From Klebsormidium nitens (Eukaryota > Streptophyta > Klebsormidiophyceae > Klebsormidiales > Klebsormidiaceae), in NCBI GenBank assembly GCA_000708835.1, contig DF237138.1, forward strand, positions 62,001 to 126,000: a stretch of DNA of 64,000 nt, written 5' to 3'. A program made the position numbers and the translations under genes. The notes beneath the pieces were generated by a model. It saw nothing but the letters and a program-made list of their open reading frames with translations. It made no database searches and was not told the origin of the DNA. Positions 25,201-43,445 of the stretch are shown piece after piece; positions within the stretch are counted from its first letter, which is position 1, and each line of letters starts with the position of its first letter.

Positions 25201-26535
25201 AGGGTACAAAGTCTTATGGTCCCTATGGTTCGTTGAACCAACCAGCTTGAGTCAAGGGTCAGGACTCACACGCGAGCTCTTCTACGTTCAATGTTTCCTC
25301 AACTATACCCAGATATACATTTTTTCACGCGAAAGAGTTGGGCAAGTTCATATAGCAGATATCAGAAAGGCGTATGTATGTATGACTGATAGAAGAAAAG
25401 GCCCGAAGCAACAGATACTAGATTTCAGCATCTTACCTGTGCTTGAGGCATTGGCTGAAAAGCCCAAAGCAACAGAACAAGAGTTCGTCATATTACCTGT
25501 GCTTGAGATATTGGCTGCTGCGCCGTCCCTCCAGCGGCTGGCCTGGCTTGTGACATTCCGGGGGGGTTGGCCTGCTGGACCGGTCGCGCTTGCATGCCCC
25601 CCCCTTGAGAGGCTGGTGGAAAGAAGGGCGAGGGTGACCGAGCCTGTGCGAGTCCCGCCTGTTGCTGCTTCTTTTGAGCTGCGGTCAGAGCGACTGTGGG
25701 CGTCTGCGCCCTCTGCGTACGGGACAGGAGAAAACCATCAAAGAAGGTTGATCTTGGCAAAGAGGCAAAATACAAGGCAAAAGGGCTGACAAAGGCTCAA
25801 AATGTCGATACAAAAGAACTATGACAAAACTGGTGAATAGTCCGCCCAAGGTGAAAAAGTTGAAGTCAATGGCCCGACTACATGCTGTACCAGGCTTCGC
25901 AATGATTGAAACGATCTGTTTTCAGTCCCGATGCTTGACCAGCCCAGCAACATGAAGAAACCGCACTGTTTCCTGCCTGCACGTCAAGTGAGATCTTTGC
26001 TGATGGGACTACACTGTAAGAAGGTCAGAGGTGGCCCAACCAAATGTCCAAAAGCTACAGAAAAGTTGGCCCCAAATTCTTCATTGACACAACTTGTCAA
26101 TCCGGTTAGAAACACTATCGTAAGCTGCAAAGTGACAGGTTTTGTGCAGCACTTTTCTTAAGCCTCCAGTGATACAACGCTGCAAGAAGAACACAATTCC
26201 AAGACTTTCAGAGCCCCAGAAATCGAATCTCCAAGCACACAAGAAAACGGAGTACGTGGAAAGATCCACCATACCAGTATTTGCGAGCCTGGAGGCACTT
26301 GGCCGATCCCTTCTCCAGGCCTGATCACATTGGCCCCCGCTGGCCTTGCCCCTAAAGTCTGGCCATAGCTTCCCGGGAAAGTCGGCATAGCTGATGACGG
26401 AGAGGGCATAGCAGATGCAGGCTGTCCAGGTGGTCGCTGTGCATTTGGCTGTGGCGTTTGCATCAGGCCAGGAGCAGTTGCAAGGGGCGGCGCTGTCAAG
26501 GGGCCTGCGGGACGGGGGGGCTGCTGCTGCTGCAT
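22284..26535 (-). CDS. TAF12: Transcription initiation factor TFIID subunit TAF12, 7 exons
   Basis: TAF12 has an H2B-like histone fold that pairs with TAF4 in TFIID (and a partner in SAGA). Exons from the ATG at 26535: 26535-26275, 25712-25497, 24942-24796, 24241-24167, 23710-23632, 23088-23024, 22427-22284 (TGA); GT-AG, phases agree, about 328 residues. The first 180 or so residues are Gln/Pro/Ala-rich and low complexity, as in plant TAF12. The histone fold is spread over short exons: [10 protein letters not shown], then [20 protein letters not shown], then [20 protein letters not shown], then DVLLHL / [18 protein letters not shown], and a tail [11 protein letters not shown]. These match the family closely. 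The start is the first ATG of an open stretch that runs on upstream without another ATG; an extra 5' exon is possible. A 22-bp minisatellite begins at the start codon. Divergent with the helicase, convergent with the armadillo gene. Confidence 0.93.
25405..25510 (-). repeat. ~59-bp tandem copy of the exon-2 end and donor (TAF12)
   Basis: On the plus strand ttacctgtgcttgag(a/g)(t/c)attggct occurs at 25494 (the real donor and exon end) and at 25435, with matching flanks (gcccgaagcaacaga / gcccaaagcaacaga). The copy keeps a canonical gtaag donor. Use of the distal donor would run into an in-frame stop two codons past the real donor, so it is unlikely to be a productive alternative. Confidence 0.75.
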
Positions 26536-26690
26536 GCTTGACCGTTGCTTGACCACTTCTGAACGCGTGCTGACCTGTTCCCAACCTGTGCTCGACTTGT
26601 CCTAAAACTGTGCTTGACCTAGTCTAAAACAATGCTTGACTTGTTCTAAGCTGGTGCTGATCTTTCATACGTGCTTGATGAAAAAGTCTC
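26533..26690. repeat. Degenerate ~22-bp minisatellite abutting the TAF12 start codon
   Basis: About seven units of roughly tgtgcttgacctgttctaaaac (variants at 26544, 26568, 26589, 26611, 26631, 26653 and 26670) run away from the TAF12 ATG into its 5' leader or promoter. The first unit overlaps the start codon (gcatgcttgacc on the plus strand). No coding potential. Confidence 0.7.
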
Positions 26691-27273
26691 GACCAACTAT
26701 TTACAGAATTCTTGCTCAATCAATTCTTGAGTGTCTTTCTCCTATGTAGTGGTCTCTTGATTTTAACAAGGCGCATTGGTTTCACTGATCCCAATGCTCA
26801 CCACCACCTTTGTCTTGCGCCGATGGTCACGACCAGGCTTGTGACTATGCAGTCTTATTTTTCCCCAAACACTTTGCTGCCAGGGTTTCAAGTTTCAACT
26901 ATGCTTTTCTATCAGAAGGTGCCTCCTGAAACCTTGCTGCGAGAAGCAAAAGAAAGAAAACTGGAGATGCCGCACTTCGTCGAGCAGAGACAATGTTCCA
27001 GACTTTACACTCCTTGCATGCCACTCCCTTGCCTGGGCCCTGCCCCTGATTGTGAAAAGTAAGGGGCGTCAGTATTTGTAGGGAGGCAAACGCCAATGGG
27101 AATTGCTGTCTATCCTACGTAAATATTATGTAACCTCGCACATTTGAATTGTTGAATCTTGTCTCGCTTTGTTGTCACATGGATCAAATGCAAGGCCACC
27201 TTTGACAAGGTCCGCCTGGACAGCGGAACGTTCCGTCGGCTCAGCGACCAGTACCCCAGATTGTCCATATTTA

Positions 27274-27860
27274 TTAATGCGGTATTTTGCACCGGCCGGA
27301 ATTCCGTGTCCTAAACCAATTCAGCGGAATACTTGTCTGGAAGAGATCTGCATCTGGCAGCCACTCCGGAGAAAGTTTGATCACATTCTGCAGTTCTTGT
27401 TTGATGCCTTGGGCGCTTTGGTGCGCATCAAGGGCGTTTCTGGCAGCCAAGTCATCGAGCGTAGTATTGCTTGCCAACCTGTCGCAGGTCTAGGCATTTG
27501 GAAACCTCACATGATGTCGCCCCGAGCGCTGCTCCCTGCAGTTGCAAAGCGGTTGGCCTTTTTGGCGCCACTTGAGAGTGCCTTTTCTTTGGACGCCGCT
27601 CGGTTTCTCAGCACAGAGAGCAGAGATCTGCTGAGTGGTGCAGAGAGGCAGGTGGTGACCAGTGATGGCGCAAGGGTGACATCAGCATCGTGCGGGGTGA
27701 CATCAGCATCCGAAGAAGAGAATGTTTTGGGTGGTGCTTGCGGAGCAACCATTACCGGGGTGGGAAAGGGCTCTGGCCCCAGATGGCTGGTGAATCTGAG
27801 CGATGCAGGAGTCTGGGATGGTTTTGGGGCCAGTGAAGCGAGGGGGTATCACTCAAGCAG
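27274..27860 (-). CDS. Unidentified two-exon candidate (weak)
   Basis: A minus-strand open stretch from about 27859 includes an ATG at 27752 (MVAPQAPPKTFSSSDADVTP), is Ala/Ser-rich, and ends at an AT/gtgagg donor near 27513. An acceptor (cctgcgacag) near 27478 leads in matching phase into LASNTTLDDLAARNALDAHQ followed by a helical, Gln-rich stretch and a stop at 27274. The intron would be only about 35 bases, shorter than any other in the window, which argues against the model. No family recognised. Confidence 0.22.
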
Positions 27861-27955
27861 GTAAGAGGCCGCTTTGATAGAGACCCTCTTTACCTTGCGA
27901 TTTCTTTTTTTTTTTCTGATGTCAGATCTGGCCCTGTGCACGCTCTGACATGCAG

Positions 27956-28045
27956 CTAGACTCTTTTGTTCAAGGAGCGTAGGATCTCTTCAATGTGCTT
28001 AGAAGCACATTGACATATTTGCAGTGGTCTGAGTTGAGAGTCTAG
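27956..28045. repeat. Nested inverted repeats (foldback) upstream of the helicase
   Basis: The core tcaatgtgctt-ag-aagcacattga at 27990-28013 is a perfect 11-bp hairpin. It is flanked by ctagactct (about 27957) and agagtctag (about 28037), a further perfect 9-bp inverted pair. It could be a decayed foldback element or a cruciform-prone regulatory site; I cannot decide. Confidence 0.6.
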
Positions 28046-28405
28046 TTGTTGAGTTGTCGTTGTTTCTCTGAGGTGCTCGTTGGTTCTGTGATCAAAGGGG
28101 ATCTCTCACAGATGGAGCCACTTGACAAACTTTGACATCACTTCATTGATTTCATGATGGAGACGGTTTACTCAACTTAGACCCTTTGTAAGAGGATCTT
28201 TGATACGAAGATTCTTTGTGTCAATCGCCAGTGGTTAGCTGTCCACTGGTCTAGTAAGACACTAGTTTAGTAAAGCATAAGTGCGCATGCACTGAAAAGA
28301 AGAAACCCTGACCACAGTATGTGCCCCAACATTTGGAAGGCAGACAAAAGTCCAGACCACGTTCATCTTTTGTTTTGCAGTTATGTTGTAGATCTGTTCT
28401 GAAGA

Positions 28406-35255
<6,850 letters not shown>

Positions 35256-36730
35256 ATTCAGCAGTGCGTGTACAAAGGACGCAGTTATAGTGTCGCAGTT
35301 TCGTTGGGCTCGTGCGGTTAACGCTGAGAAGCTGGGTCAGCTTTGTGCAGCGGTCATCAAATTCTTGAGCCTGGGGCGAAAGGAGTTGTGCAAAAGCGGT
35401 ATATTGGCTCAGCACTACCTAAAATCCATGTCTACCATACACTATTTTTACCTCAGGCTGCCCGCAAGTCAAACAACAAGGGTGCATTCATTTGTCGGGT
35501 CGTCTATTCACCGAAGGTACTTAAGTTTTGATCAATATTGACAAGCCATGGTATGTCCCCTCATTATTGCGCGATAGCTCTGGTTACAACTGACATCTAA
35601 GCCTAGCTATGAGCGGTGAACCTGCTGTGCCAGGCGGCTCAGCTGGTCTTTGTGGAGATCAGTCCGCAAAACCTATGCTTGAGGAGGGAGTCAGGCCGAA
35701 ATTGAATGTAGTTGCGCTTCTGAAGTTGATGCAAGCTATGTGCCGTCGAAGACAATTGTCTACGCTGCTGGATTTTGCAATCGAAGCGTGAGGCGAAAGC
35801 ATGATTCAACTGGGCACTCAAAAGCACTAGCTAAGTTAAAGCATCACGTAGGCCACGATTGCAAGGGGACGACGTGTCAAACCAAGCGCCTGGCGCTAGG
35901 GTGAGTCTGCATGCATGCGCGCTGCTGCCATGATGGTCTTGTTATAGATGCTCACTGCCTCAGTTCCCTGCCGGGCCCGGTCAATGTACCAGGGCCGCAA
36001 AAATGGCAGGTTAGCTTTGCCGGGGCATGGCTTCTAGATCATGTTAAGTTGAATAGTTGGCGAATCTGGTATATTGCTTTGGACTTGGAATAATTCGTGC
36101 CCAATGGTGACAAATCTGAGTTCAAGGCCATTGATCTTATGCATCGATCAAGGTATGCATGCTTGAAATCGTTTGCGAGCCATTATCTGCAATTAATTGT
36201 AGCTAGCCTCCAGGCAGATTTTAGAATTCCTAACGCGCTCCAAGGCATCATGGGCATAATCATGGAAAATTATAGATCTGCTTTGTCTTTATGTCCGTCT
36301 GCTTGATTGTCTAGCTCTTAAAGGCTAAGCGCGATCGAGGCGCAGTCGCTTTGACCAACTTGGCAATGTTGGAAGGGGGTTCTAAGTTTATCATAAGCTC
36401 ATATCTCGCACTGTAGCAAGCGCTCTTGCCGGTGTCACTTCAATGCACAGCCACCTTATTCTGGAATGTCTAGCCGCCATTTTAAGAGGGCGTCAGATTT
36501 CAAAGCGCACTAGTGGCATCTGAGTCCCGAGGGAAATTCTCGGACGGACTAGACTGCATGTTGAAATTTGGCCCGAGCGACCAAAATGCACCATTTTCCG
36601 GTATATGGTCGCCGAGGCGTGACGAGTCCCAAGACGCCCTCTTTAAGCGTGTCGGCATGCTTGGACGACAAACCAAACAGCAGGCCCTGTTACAACGCAA
36701 CCCGTATGTCAACTGCCGTTTGCCCGCTGG
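35256..36730. other. Convergent intergenic region, no gene recognised
   Basis: AT-richer sequence between the stop codons of the helicase (+) and the glucanase (-). Short open frames (for example 35609-35791) lack splice signals and motifs. Presumably 3' UTRs and spacer. Confidence 0.5.
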
Positions 36731-39700
36731 CTAACCCACAACACCTCCGAAAACGAGGCCCGCAATGGCGGGTACAATCAAAGCAGTCCAACGAAGCGTG
36801 GCCCCTTTTCCGCTTCCACCCGTCTGATCCGCTACGCTGCCCTCGTCGCCAGTCGACGACACCGGAGGTTGCGTCGTTCCGATGATGCCTAGCAAACGAA
36901 AGAATAACTGTTGAGAATACAGAAAAGTGCAGCGAAAGATCGACTCTGTCGAACCACAATCATCTAAACAGTCTCAGAAGTGGGCTCAATTTTATCATAA
37001 AGTAGCTAGATTCACGTTGACTCGAGCTACTCTCCAAACAGTCGGGGTCTTTAGGTGATACCGGATGTGTAGCGTGCTAATATCTGATGAAAGATTCGAT
37101 CTGGCTATGCTTTTGGTCTCCCGTCTTCATGTAAATCTAGGAGCTGATTCTTTTCAGGAGCGTTTTGCCCTTGGTTGGGCAGAGTCACTGGAAATAGCAA
37201 AGCAAAACACCGTTCACTCGAATCACAATTATCTGTTTTAATCGGACCAATCAAAGAGAAACACGTGGCGCGCCCACACCTCCGCTCGGTGTCGCGCTCG
37301 CGATGGAGCTGCCGTCCAACCCGAGCCGGAACGCGCACGTGCCGGTTGAGGGATCCCTCTGAGTAACTGTTGCTACGCCGTCGAAGTTACACGTGTTGTC
37401 CCCCTGTTGGTGGTGCTGGTAATACGTGTTGAAGGCGTATGAAGCGTGGAGCAACGTGCTGTTGTTCTGCACGAACACGGGACCCGAACACAAGCGTAAG
37501 GAAGAAGAAAATAGATTCTGAAGAGCCCGATCCCGAATCGGCTGAGGGCGGGTCAGCATCGCAATCGCCCCAGGAGCCGGGGGATGAAGATAATCTCGTT
37601 AGTACTCGGCCGTTAAGGCTGGGGTAAAGCCCAATGCCGTTGTTTTGCTCTGGTCGACATCGCAAAGATCTCATTGATTTCTTCTGCGTGGGGCCTTCAG
37701 CGGTGGTCGAACCGACCCTTATGCCCTTTCGGCAGAGAGCCTATGGGTCTTTTGAAAAACGCTAACATTTAAGTACAACTCCTTCTCGCGTCACTGGAAG
37801 GCCCGAGGCGCTCAAAGTACCACAGAAGTTTTCGACCTCTTTTCCAATTCTGGTTCTAACTTAATTAATGATATGCTGATAAATTATTTGCAGCTTACTC
37901 CGTAGCACGAGCCGCCCGGTTGCAGCGGCGTGCAGTCCGCGCCGCCCTCGTAGCACGCGTACTGGATCGCCGCTAGCAAGTCCTTGACGAGGACTCCCGT
38001 CCTGGCGACGCACCACTGGAAGACAACGGTGACGAAATGTCGGTCTCGATTCTGCCGTGTTTACCAATTTCACCAAGCGAGTTTGCTCACTATCGGACTT
38101 GAACCGATAACCTAGAAGGAACGGATTTTCAGTCTGTCGTGTTTACCAATTTCACCAAGAGAAGAAACAGAACCCCAAAGCAATCTCGTGGGTATTGACG
38201 CCGAGAGGGTCCATTTGGAAGTCAGAGTCCTGAGCGTTACGGGCAGCTTTAGTGGCAGTAATGCTTCTCGTGTACGGAATTCAGAGTCTGATTCTTCGAG
38301 TGATAGTGGCGCCGGCGGTTAATTCCTGTGAATCATTGTATTACAGTGGGCTTTGAGAAATGAAGGTCGTGCAGGATTCAACTGGTCGTGAGACGCTCGT
38401 ACAAGTGCGCCGTACCTGGGTTGGCAGCAGTTTAGGGCTGGCGCTGACTAACGTCCCGGAAGAAGCGCCAGTCAGATCCAAAGCGTACTTGGCAACTCCC
38501 TGCAGAAACAATCGTCCGCCTTTTCAGACTCCTGTTACTCGCACCAAGAATGCTTCCAGGGATTCCGAAGAAATACCCACAAAAACTCCGAATTTGAGCA
38601 GATTCAGTGCTTTTAAAACGGGGAATGAGCCAAAGGTTGAGGTGCACGAAGAGGCAGAAGGTTCTGAGATCACGCCGAATCAGGTGGATCTGAGCGGATT
38701 TCCGGTCATGGCACATACCAGCGGAACTTCTGACATGCCGGAAACTGATCGAGCGGAACTCGAAGCTGCTTAAGTTGAAGGTGCCTTTCGTTCAACTGGT
38801 CCCCATAGGTACCTCTTTTGGCATTTATTGGTGTATTATTTGCCCAGGTCTCAGCCCAACCTTCACCGGTTCCTTCAACCAGGCACTCGTCGCCCTTACC
38901 GTCTCGGTAAAAAGCCCCCAGTGCCGCTCGAAAAAGATACCCGAGGACACGTCCTTCTGGTCTTCGTCGAGAAGCTCGAAGAAATACGTGGTGACCTGCA
39001 GGCGGAGCGGACATGTCCGACTCTGATTCAGATTCAATCGCTGCCGTCTATCTTTTGCCGTCAAAAGGATGGACGTTCCAGATTCGTTGTTACTCAAGGG
39101 TTTTGCACTGTTGGCCGGGACCCTTTGCGGAACCATACCCGAATGCGGTTAAGCTGGCCACGACTAAAGCATGCAAACACGCACAGGGGTAAAGTACCGT
39201 CAATCAAGGCGGGTTTATTCTCCGGTTAAATGCCCTTCTGCCAAACGAAGCTGGTTAAGAACTGGTTAGTGGCCCTTAAACCAGCTTTGATTGAGAGCGA
39301 AATCTTTCTCTGACGGTTGTCTGCATGTTTCTCTCGTGAAGATCGGAACGGCTGCGACACGCTTGACTCTTTAGCCTTCGTAACATATCATATCAGAAAA
39401 GAATAAAGGTATAAGATTCAAAAGAGCAAAAAGATAGAGTCCAAGTGACCATCCGGGGAAGTCCTAGTGACGAACCCATCCTTCTTGTACTTTTAGTCTT
39501 TCTGCTTACTTCTTTTGGCAACCTTTCCGGGGATTTTTGGGCACGTGCTTATGCACTTCGCCTACCTGTTTTCCCGGTCGGAGGGGAGTCCCCGGGCTGT
39601 TGATAAGGTGCTGAACTAGCGCTTGATTGAACTCCCGGGCGAGGGCGGGGGTTGCAGTTGGAGCGCCGTCGGTGGGCCAGCCTGCGGGTGGTGATTGATT

Positions 39701-42700
39701 CTAGGGTTTGAGGGTTTAATGGTAAGGATTTCAGGGTTAAGGTTTCAGGGGTTTAGGGTTTTAGTGCTGCACCAGCTTCTGGTTGAACTCCCGGGCGAGG
39801 GCTTGGGGTCGCGGTCGGAGTGCCGTCGGTGGGCCAGGCTGCGAAGATACCTCTTCAGTTTTAGAAACAGTGAGCTTTGAAGAACATTGTAAGCTCCTGA
39901 CGCCAAACTAAGAAAGTGGCTCTTGCGGACTCACCTGCTCGGCAATCTTACCTGTCCTAAACCCCAGGTTAACCCACCCGACTCAGGCTAGTAAGCTTAC
40001 AATCCCCACGTTCGCTTACTGCTTTTCAAGTCGCAGCTGCATCTCGTGGGTATTGAAAGGAGGAGGTTTCGTAACATGACGGGTTTGAAATGAGTACATC
40101 GGTCCATTGATTCAGTGTAGCATTTTACGTACTCTGCAATTGTCAATAACCACATGATTGATCCACATTGACGCGCGCTGAATTCGTCCGCAGAGCTTAA
40201 AATTTTTGCACGCTAGCATCACAAAAGTTTTGGATCAAAGGTCTCGGGATACAGGAGAATAGCGGATACACTTTACCACCTGACCAAATTCTGACCTTGA
40301 ATGCATCGGAAATATAAAAAGGGGGTCGATCCAATCATTACCTGCCTCCCCAACATTTACTTCCAGGTTTGGATATCCCGCAGCTTTTATGGCCGAGACG
40401 AAGGCGTCAACGCCCATGTCAAAGGCGTTCGTGTAGCGCAGCCCCGTTCCGCTGTCCACGTAGCTGCCGTTCTCGCGGAACAAGATCAGCTCCAGCGGAA
40501 TGTCCGTGCCCTGGCCGGATTCGAGAAGGTGGCGTCAGTCGATATGAAACTCATATTTTGCGCATGAGGAAAGAAATACAGAAGCCGAATGAGGAGAAAT
40601 GTTATTGGGCAAGCACAGCAGGTTCCGCTAGACGGAAACGGAATCGCTTCGAAGCGGAGCGGTCTGAAGTTCGTTTCTGAGATCTGGCAACCAGCTGCGG
40701 TCGACCGGGACTCGTTTCCCCGATGTATTTGAAGTTGCTGAGTCAAAATAAACGGCCACGTTCTTCGTGATCCCAAAGTGAATCTCTTGAAAACAGGCAA
40801 TGTGGAAGTACTTTCACTTTTCCTCTGCGTTTCAGATGACGTCACGCTGACGTACCAGTCCGTCGCTCCCCATGTGAAGGTAAGGGTAGACGTTGGCGGT
40901 GAAGAAAGAGCCCGACTTGTCCAGCAACGCCAGGATCTTCTGCAGTTCCGCTTGGACGCCCGGGCGGAACGCACCTACAAGAACGGAAGCGGAAAGGGTC
41001 GCTTGGATATCACGAAGATGCAATAGGGTTGGGACGTAGAGCATGCAGAAGCAATTTCAGTAAGCGGGGAACGGAGAAGGAAACAATAGAGAAACATGAA
41101 ATTTAGGAAAGCGTGTAGGAACATGTATACAGCGGGAAAGGTCGGGAATATTCACGAACCAAAAGGTGGAAAGAGTCTCGTCATCTGAGTTCGTAAAGAT
41201 GGTGGGTTCTGAGGGAACGCTTCAATCTGACAACCACCTTTTTGACATAAGGAAAATGGCTTCAAAGGATAACCAATCAAAATCTTAAATGCAAACCATT
41301 GATCGAGATACCCGCTTCTCCAGAATTCGGATCCATAGTACAGAATCGGTAAGTCGGAAACATTTCAAGATTGGGTCAAACACAAGGAGATTGAATCTTG
41401 TCGGATTCGTCTTTGCTTACCGTCGGACGGGGCCTGAAATGAAAGGTCCGTAAAACTCGTGGGCTCCAAAGGAAGTGTCAGCTTTGTTATCTCCACAACG
41501 AAAATCAAGATAAGCGACGGAGAATCGTCATACTGAACCTCAGAGAAATAGGAACAGCAGCCCATTTGGTGTTTGAATCGCTTACCGTCGGAAGGAGGTT
41601 GAAATGATAGGTCGGTAAGGATCGTGGGCTCCAATGGAATTGTCAGCTTGATCGTCCCGTCGAGGCCCGCAGCCTGAAGCGCCATAAGCAGGTTGTTCAT
41701 GGCGGGGTATACGAGCCCCACGTATTTGGTGCCGTATAAGTATGGGTTCAGCGCCTCGTTCCCGACGGCTATGCACCTGAGGAAGGCGGATAAAGAATGC
41801 GCTTATGAAAGGGCAAATGCAGGGATGTAGCGGCCGGGGCATGAGGATTAGTCTCTGGTGACTTCTCGCAGGGGCAGATGTCTTTCCCATTGCCAGACTC
41901 TCGACATCCATAAATAGCGCCCGTTCGTTGTGTGGACATTTTCCTGAGGATCCGATCAGAGCGCTTAAGGAGGTTAGCAGAGAAGAAGAAGCTACTAAAT
42001 CAAAGGCTTCTGGTCTTGCAAGGCCGACCGGTACCGAGAGCATTTGAATCACAAAACGACGAGCGAAGAACCGACCCCTGCAGGTACGGCTTCACGATAG
42101 ATGGAATATCGTTTCGGAACCTTTTCGTCTCCAATTTCTTTCAGAAAGTCTACCCGCTTTATTAAACTCATTCACTCCCTGTATGGATTTTTCGATCGTA
42201 CCCGTTTGTCTCTTGATGCTTAAAAGACCCCGAAACTCACGTGCTGTTGTTTTCATAGGACAAGGTACGGCTTTCCATCACAATTACTTATGTGTTACTG
42301 TTGAACATTGCCTTTTCACGAAGGATCCCACCTTAGCTACACTCATGTTCGGAAGCATCCTTTCGCAGTTTGAGGGACCTCAAGATTGAGCAAAAGACTC
42401 ACGTGATGTTTGCTCCCGCGAGAAACCCCACCCCCAGGTGCGGCTTCACGTTAGCCGCAAGCCAGCTGCTTGCATAGCTCACATTCGCGGCAAGGTTTGG
42501 AAGCTCGCCGTTTGGCGCGGCCACCATGACTTCGATGCCGGTCCCCGCTAGAGCGGACAGCACCCCGGAGTTGGTGTCAAAGAGCTTGACCTGGATATAG
42601 ACGGACGAGATTGGCACTCTCGAAAACAGGAAGAGAACGCAATGAAGTGTGCGAAGATGTACAATCCACCTACATCATCTACTGTAGAAGACAACACCGG

Positions 42701-43445
42701 GACCATTCCGACGGGTTTACTCTTTTTGCAGACAAAGCGAACCAACTTTGAACTGGTAGTCTTCTCGGAGCTAATTCAGTGGCTCTTGAACCTTGAAAAT
42801 ATGCAACCCAAGAGCATGGAGATTTTGAGTCGGGTCATGCCCAGCAGTTTGGCGTTCGCTTATATCGTTTGTTCCCAGTATTTAGAATGGACAGAAGATT
42901 CCACAGGTATAATGATGGTCGCTGGAAGTGAGCTCATCGTACCCAAGTGACCAGAGTATGAAGTAGTTGTTCGCAATGTTTGAAGAGCCTTGCAACAAAC
43001 CAAGCAGAAATTGCGAAACGCTACTCTAAGTATGTCAGTTGCCTGCGGATCACGGCAACTTGGAACGAAAGAGTATCTTGTAGCCGGAGGGGTTTACAGG
43101 CCGTGCCTAATAAGACTGGTGATTGCCACTACATGCATCAACAGGTGAGTATAACAGATACACCAGTGAGTTTGTAGCAACAAATTCGCTCCATGAACTA
43201 GACCGGCAAGAGAGCCTTCTCCTACTTACCTTGCTGAAGCCATTCTTCTGCATCAAGTCGACTACCACAGAATAGGCGAGGGGCGTTGAGGAGAGCAATG
43301 ACCCGTAGTTGACACCAATCAGACTGCGGGGGCTGGCGGCCGCTGCCACACTCCCCGACAGTGTCAATGACAAAAGCAGAGCGAGCGAACGCAGCATTGT
43401 GAGTGGCCCCCAGGCAATGCTGTGATGCCTTGCTGGTCCTGCCAT
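36731..43445 (-). CDS. GPI-anchored glucan endo-1,3-beta-glucosidase: GH17 + X8 (CBM43), 10 exons
   Basis: Secreted beta-1,3-glucanase acting on callose/laminarin-type glucans at the cell surface. Exons from the ATG at 43445: 43445-43230, 42590-42403, 41776-41586, 40974-40856, 40510-40342, 39681-39566, 38995-38900, 38015-37899, 37466-37280, 36888-36731 (TAG); GT-AG, in phase, about 518 residues. A second ATG at 43397 (MLRSLALLLSLTLSGSVAAA) gives a neat signal peptide and may be the real start. GH17 landmarks: IGVNYGSLL, VKLFDTNSGVLSAL, CIAVGNEALN with the likely acid/base Glu (about 142), FTANVYPYL, and VNVGEAGWPTDG with the likely nucleophile Glu (about 293). X8 module: WCVARTGV... with six cysteines over two exons and NNSTLLHASYAFNTYYQ. 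The last exon is polar and then hydrophobic (TALIVPAIAGLVFGGVVG), a GPI-attachment signal. The GH17-X8 linker is unusually short, so a small extra exon in 38016-38899 may be missing. Confidence 0.92.
38056..38164 (-). tRNA. tRNA-Leu-like (class II) sequence with duplicated D-arm, in a glucanase intron; probably a tRNA relic
   Basis: Minus-strand 38164-38084 reads as a tRNA: acceptor-like cttctct, tg, D-arm gtgaaattggtaaacac, anticodon arm acaga/ctgaaaa/tccgt (anticodon GAA at 38130-38128, one change from the Leu TAA loop), a variable arm, a perfect 5-bp T-stem atcgg/ttcaagt/ccgat, and acceptor agtgagc with A after it. The body resembles organellar or bacterial tRNA-Leu. The acceptor pairs only 5 of 7. 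A 28-base piece carrying the D-arm is repeated 82 bases away at 38056-38077, 3' of the tRNA end, preceded by actcgct, which pairs 6 of 7 with agtgagc. It lies in the intron just before the X8 exon. Likely a decayed organelle-type tRNA insertion; a functional or permuted tRNA cannot be excluded. Confidence 0.5.
39690..39838 (-). repeat. Decayed copy of exon-6 head plus telomere-like tract (glucanase)
   Basis: On the minus strand cttcgcag/cctggcccaccgacggc with head at 39838 duplicates the real acceptor and exon start at 39681 (157 bases apart). The copy matches for about 75 bases (WPTDGTPTATP) but has a one-base insertion that breaks the frame, followed by a stop. Between copy and real exon, 39700-39765 is a degenerate ccctaaa/ttaaccctg tract resembling plant telomere repeats and acting as the pyrimidine-rich part of the acceptor. 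Confidence 0.85.
41421..41490 (-). repeat. Copy of exon-3 end with intact donor (glucanase)
   Basis: Minus-strand 41490-41421 reads TKLTLPLEPTSFTDLSFQAP followed by SDG and a gtaagc donor, matching the end of the real exon (TIKLTIPLEPTILTDLSFQP, donor at 41585) 165 bases upstream in the gene. The frame is open and the donor canonical, so of all the copies this is among the best preserved. No strong acceptor precedes it. Confidence 0.85.

Larger units (their letters stand above)
26691..28405. promoter_or_regulatory. Divergent region between TAF12 and the helicase, mostly non-coding
   Basis: Contains the promoters of both flanking genes, a possible minus-strand exon pair (listed separately) and a nested foldback at 27956-28045. 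A T-rich tract lies near 27903-27916. A 231-codon plus-strand frame at 27169-27864 starts with TTG and runs opposite the minus-strand candidate; I do not accept it as a gene. Confidence 0.4.

Noticed and set aside
27169-27864. 231-codon plus-strand frame
   Set aside because: It begins with TTG, not ATG, has no splice or domain support, and lies opposite a minus-strand candidate with more gene-like composition.
38360-38773. 137-codon plus-strand frame inside a glucanase intron
   Set aside because: Antisense to the glucanase intron, no motif, ordinary intron composition; probably chance.
39765-39838. Using the upstream copy of glucanase exon 6 as the coding exon
   Set aside because: It has a one-base insertion and an early stop; the copy at 39681-39566 is intact, in phase and has a good donor.
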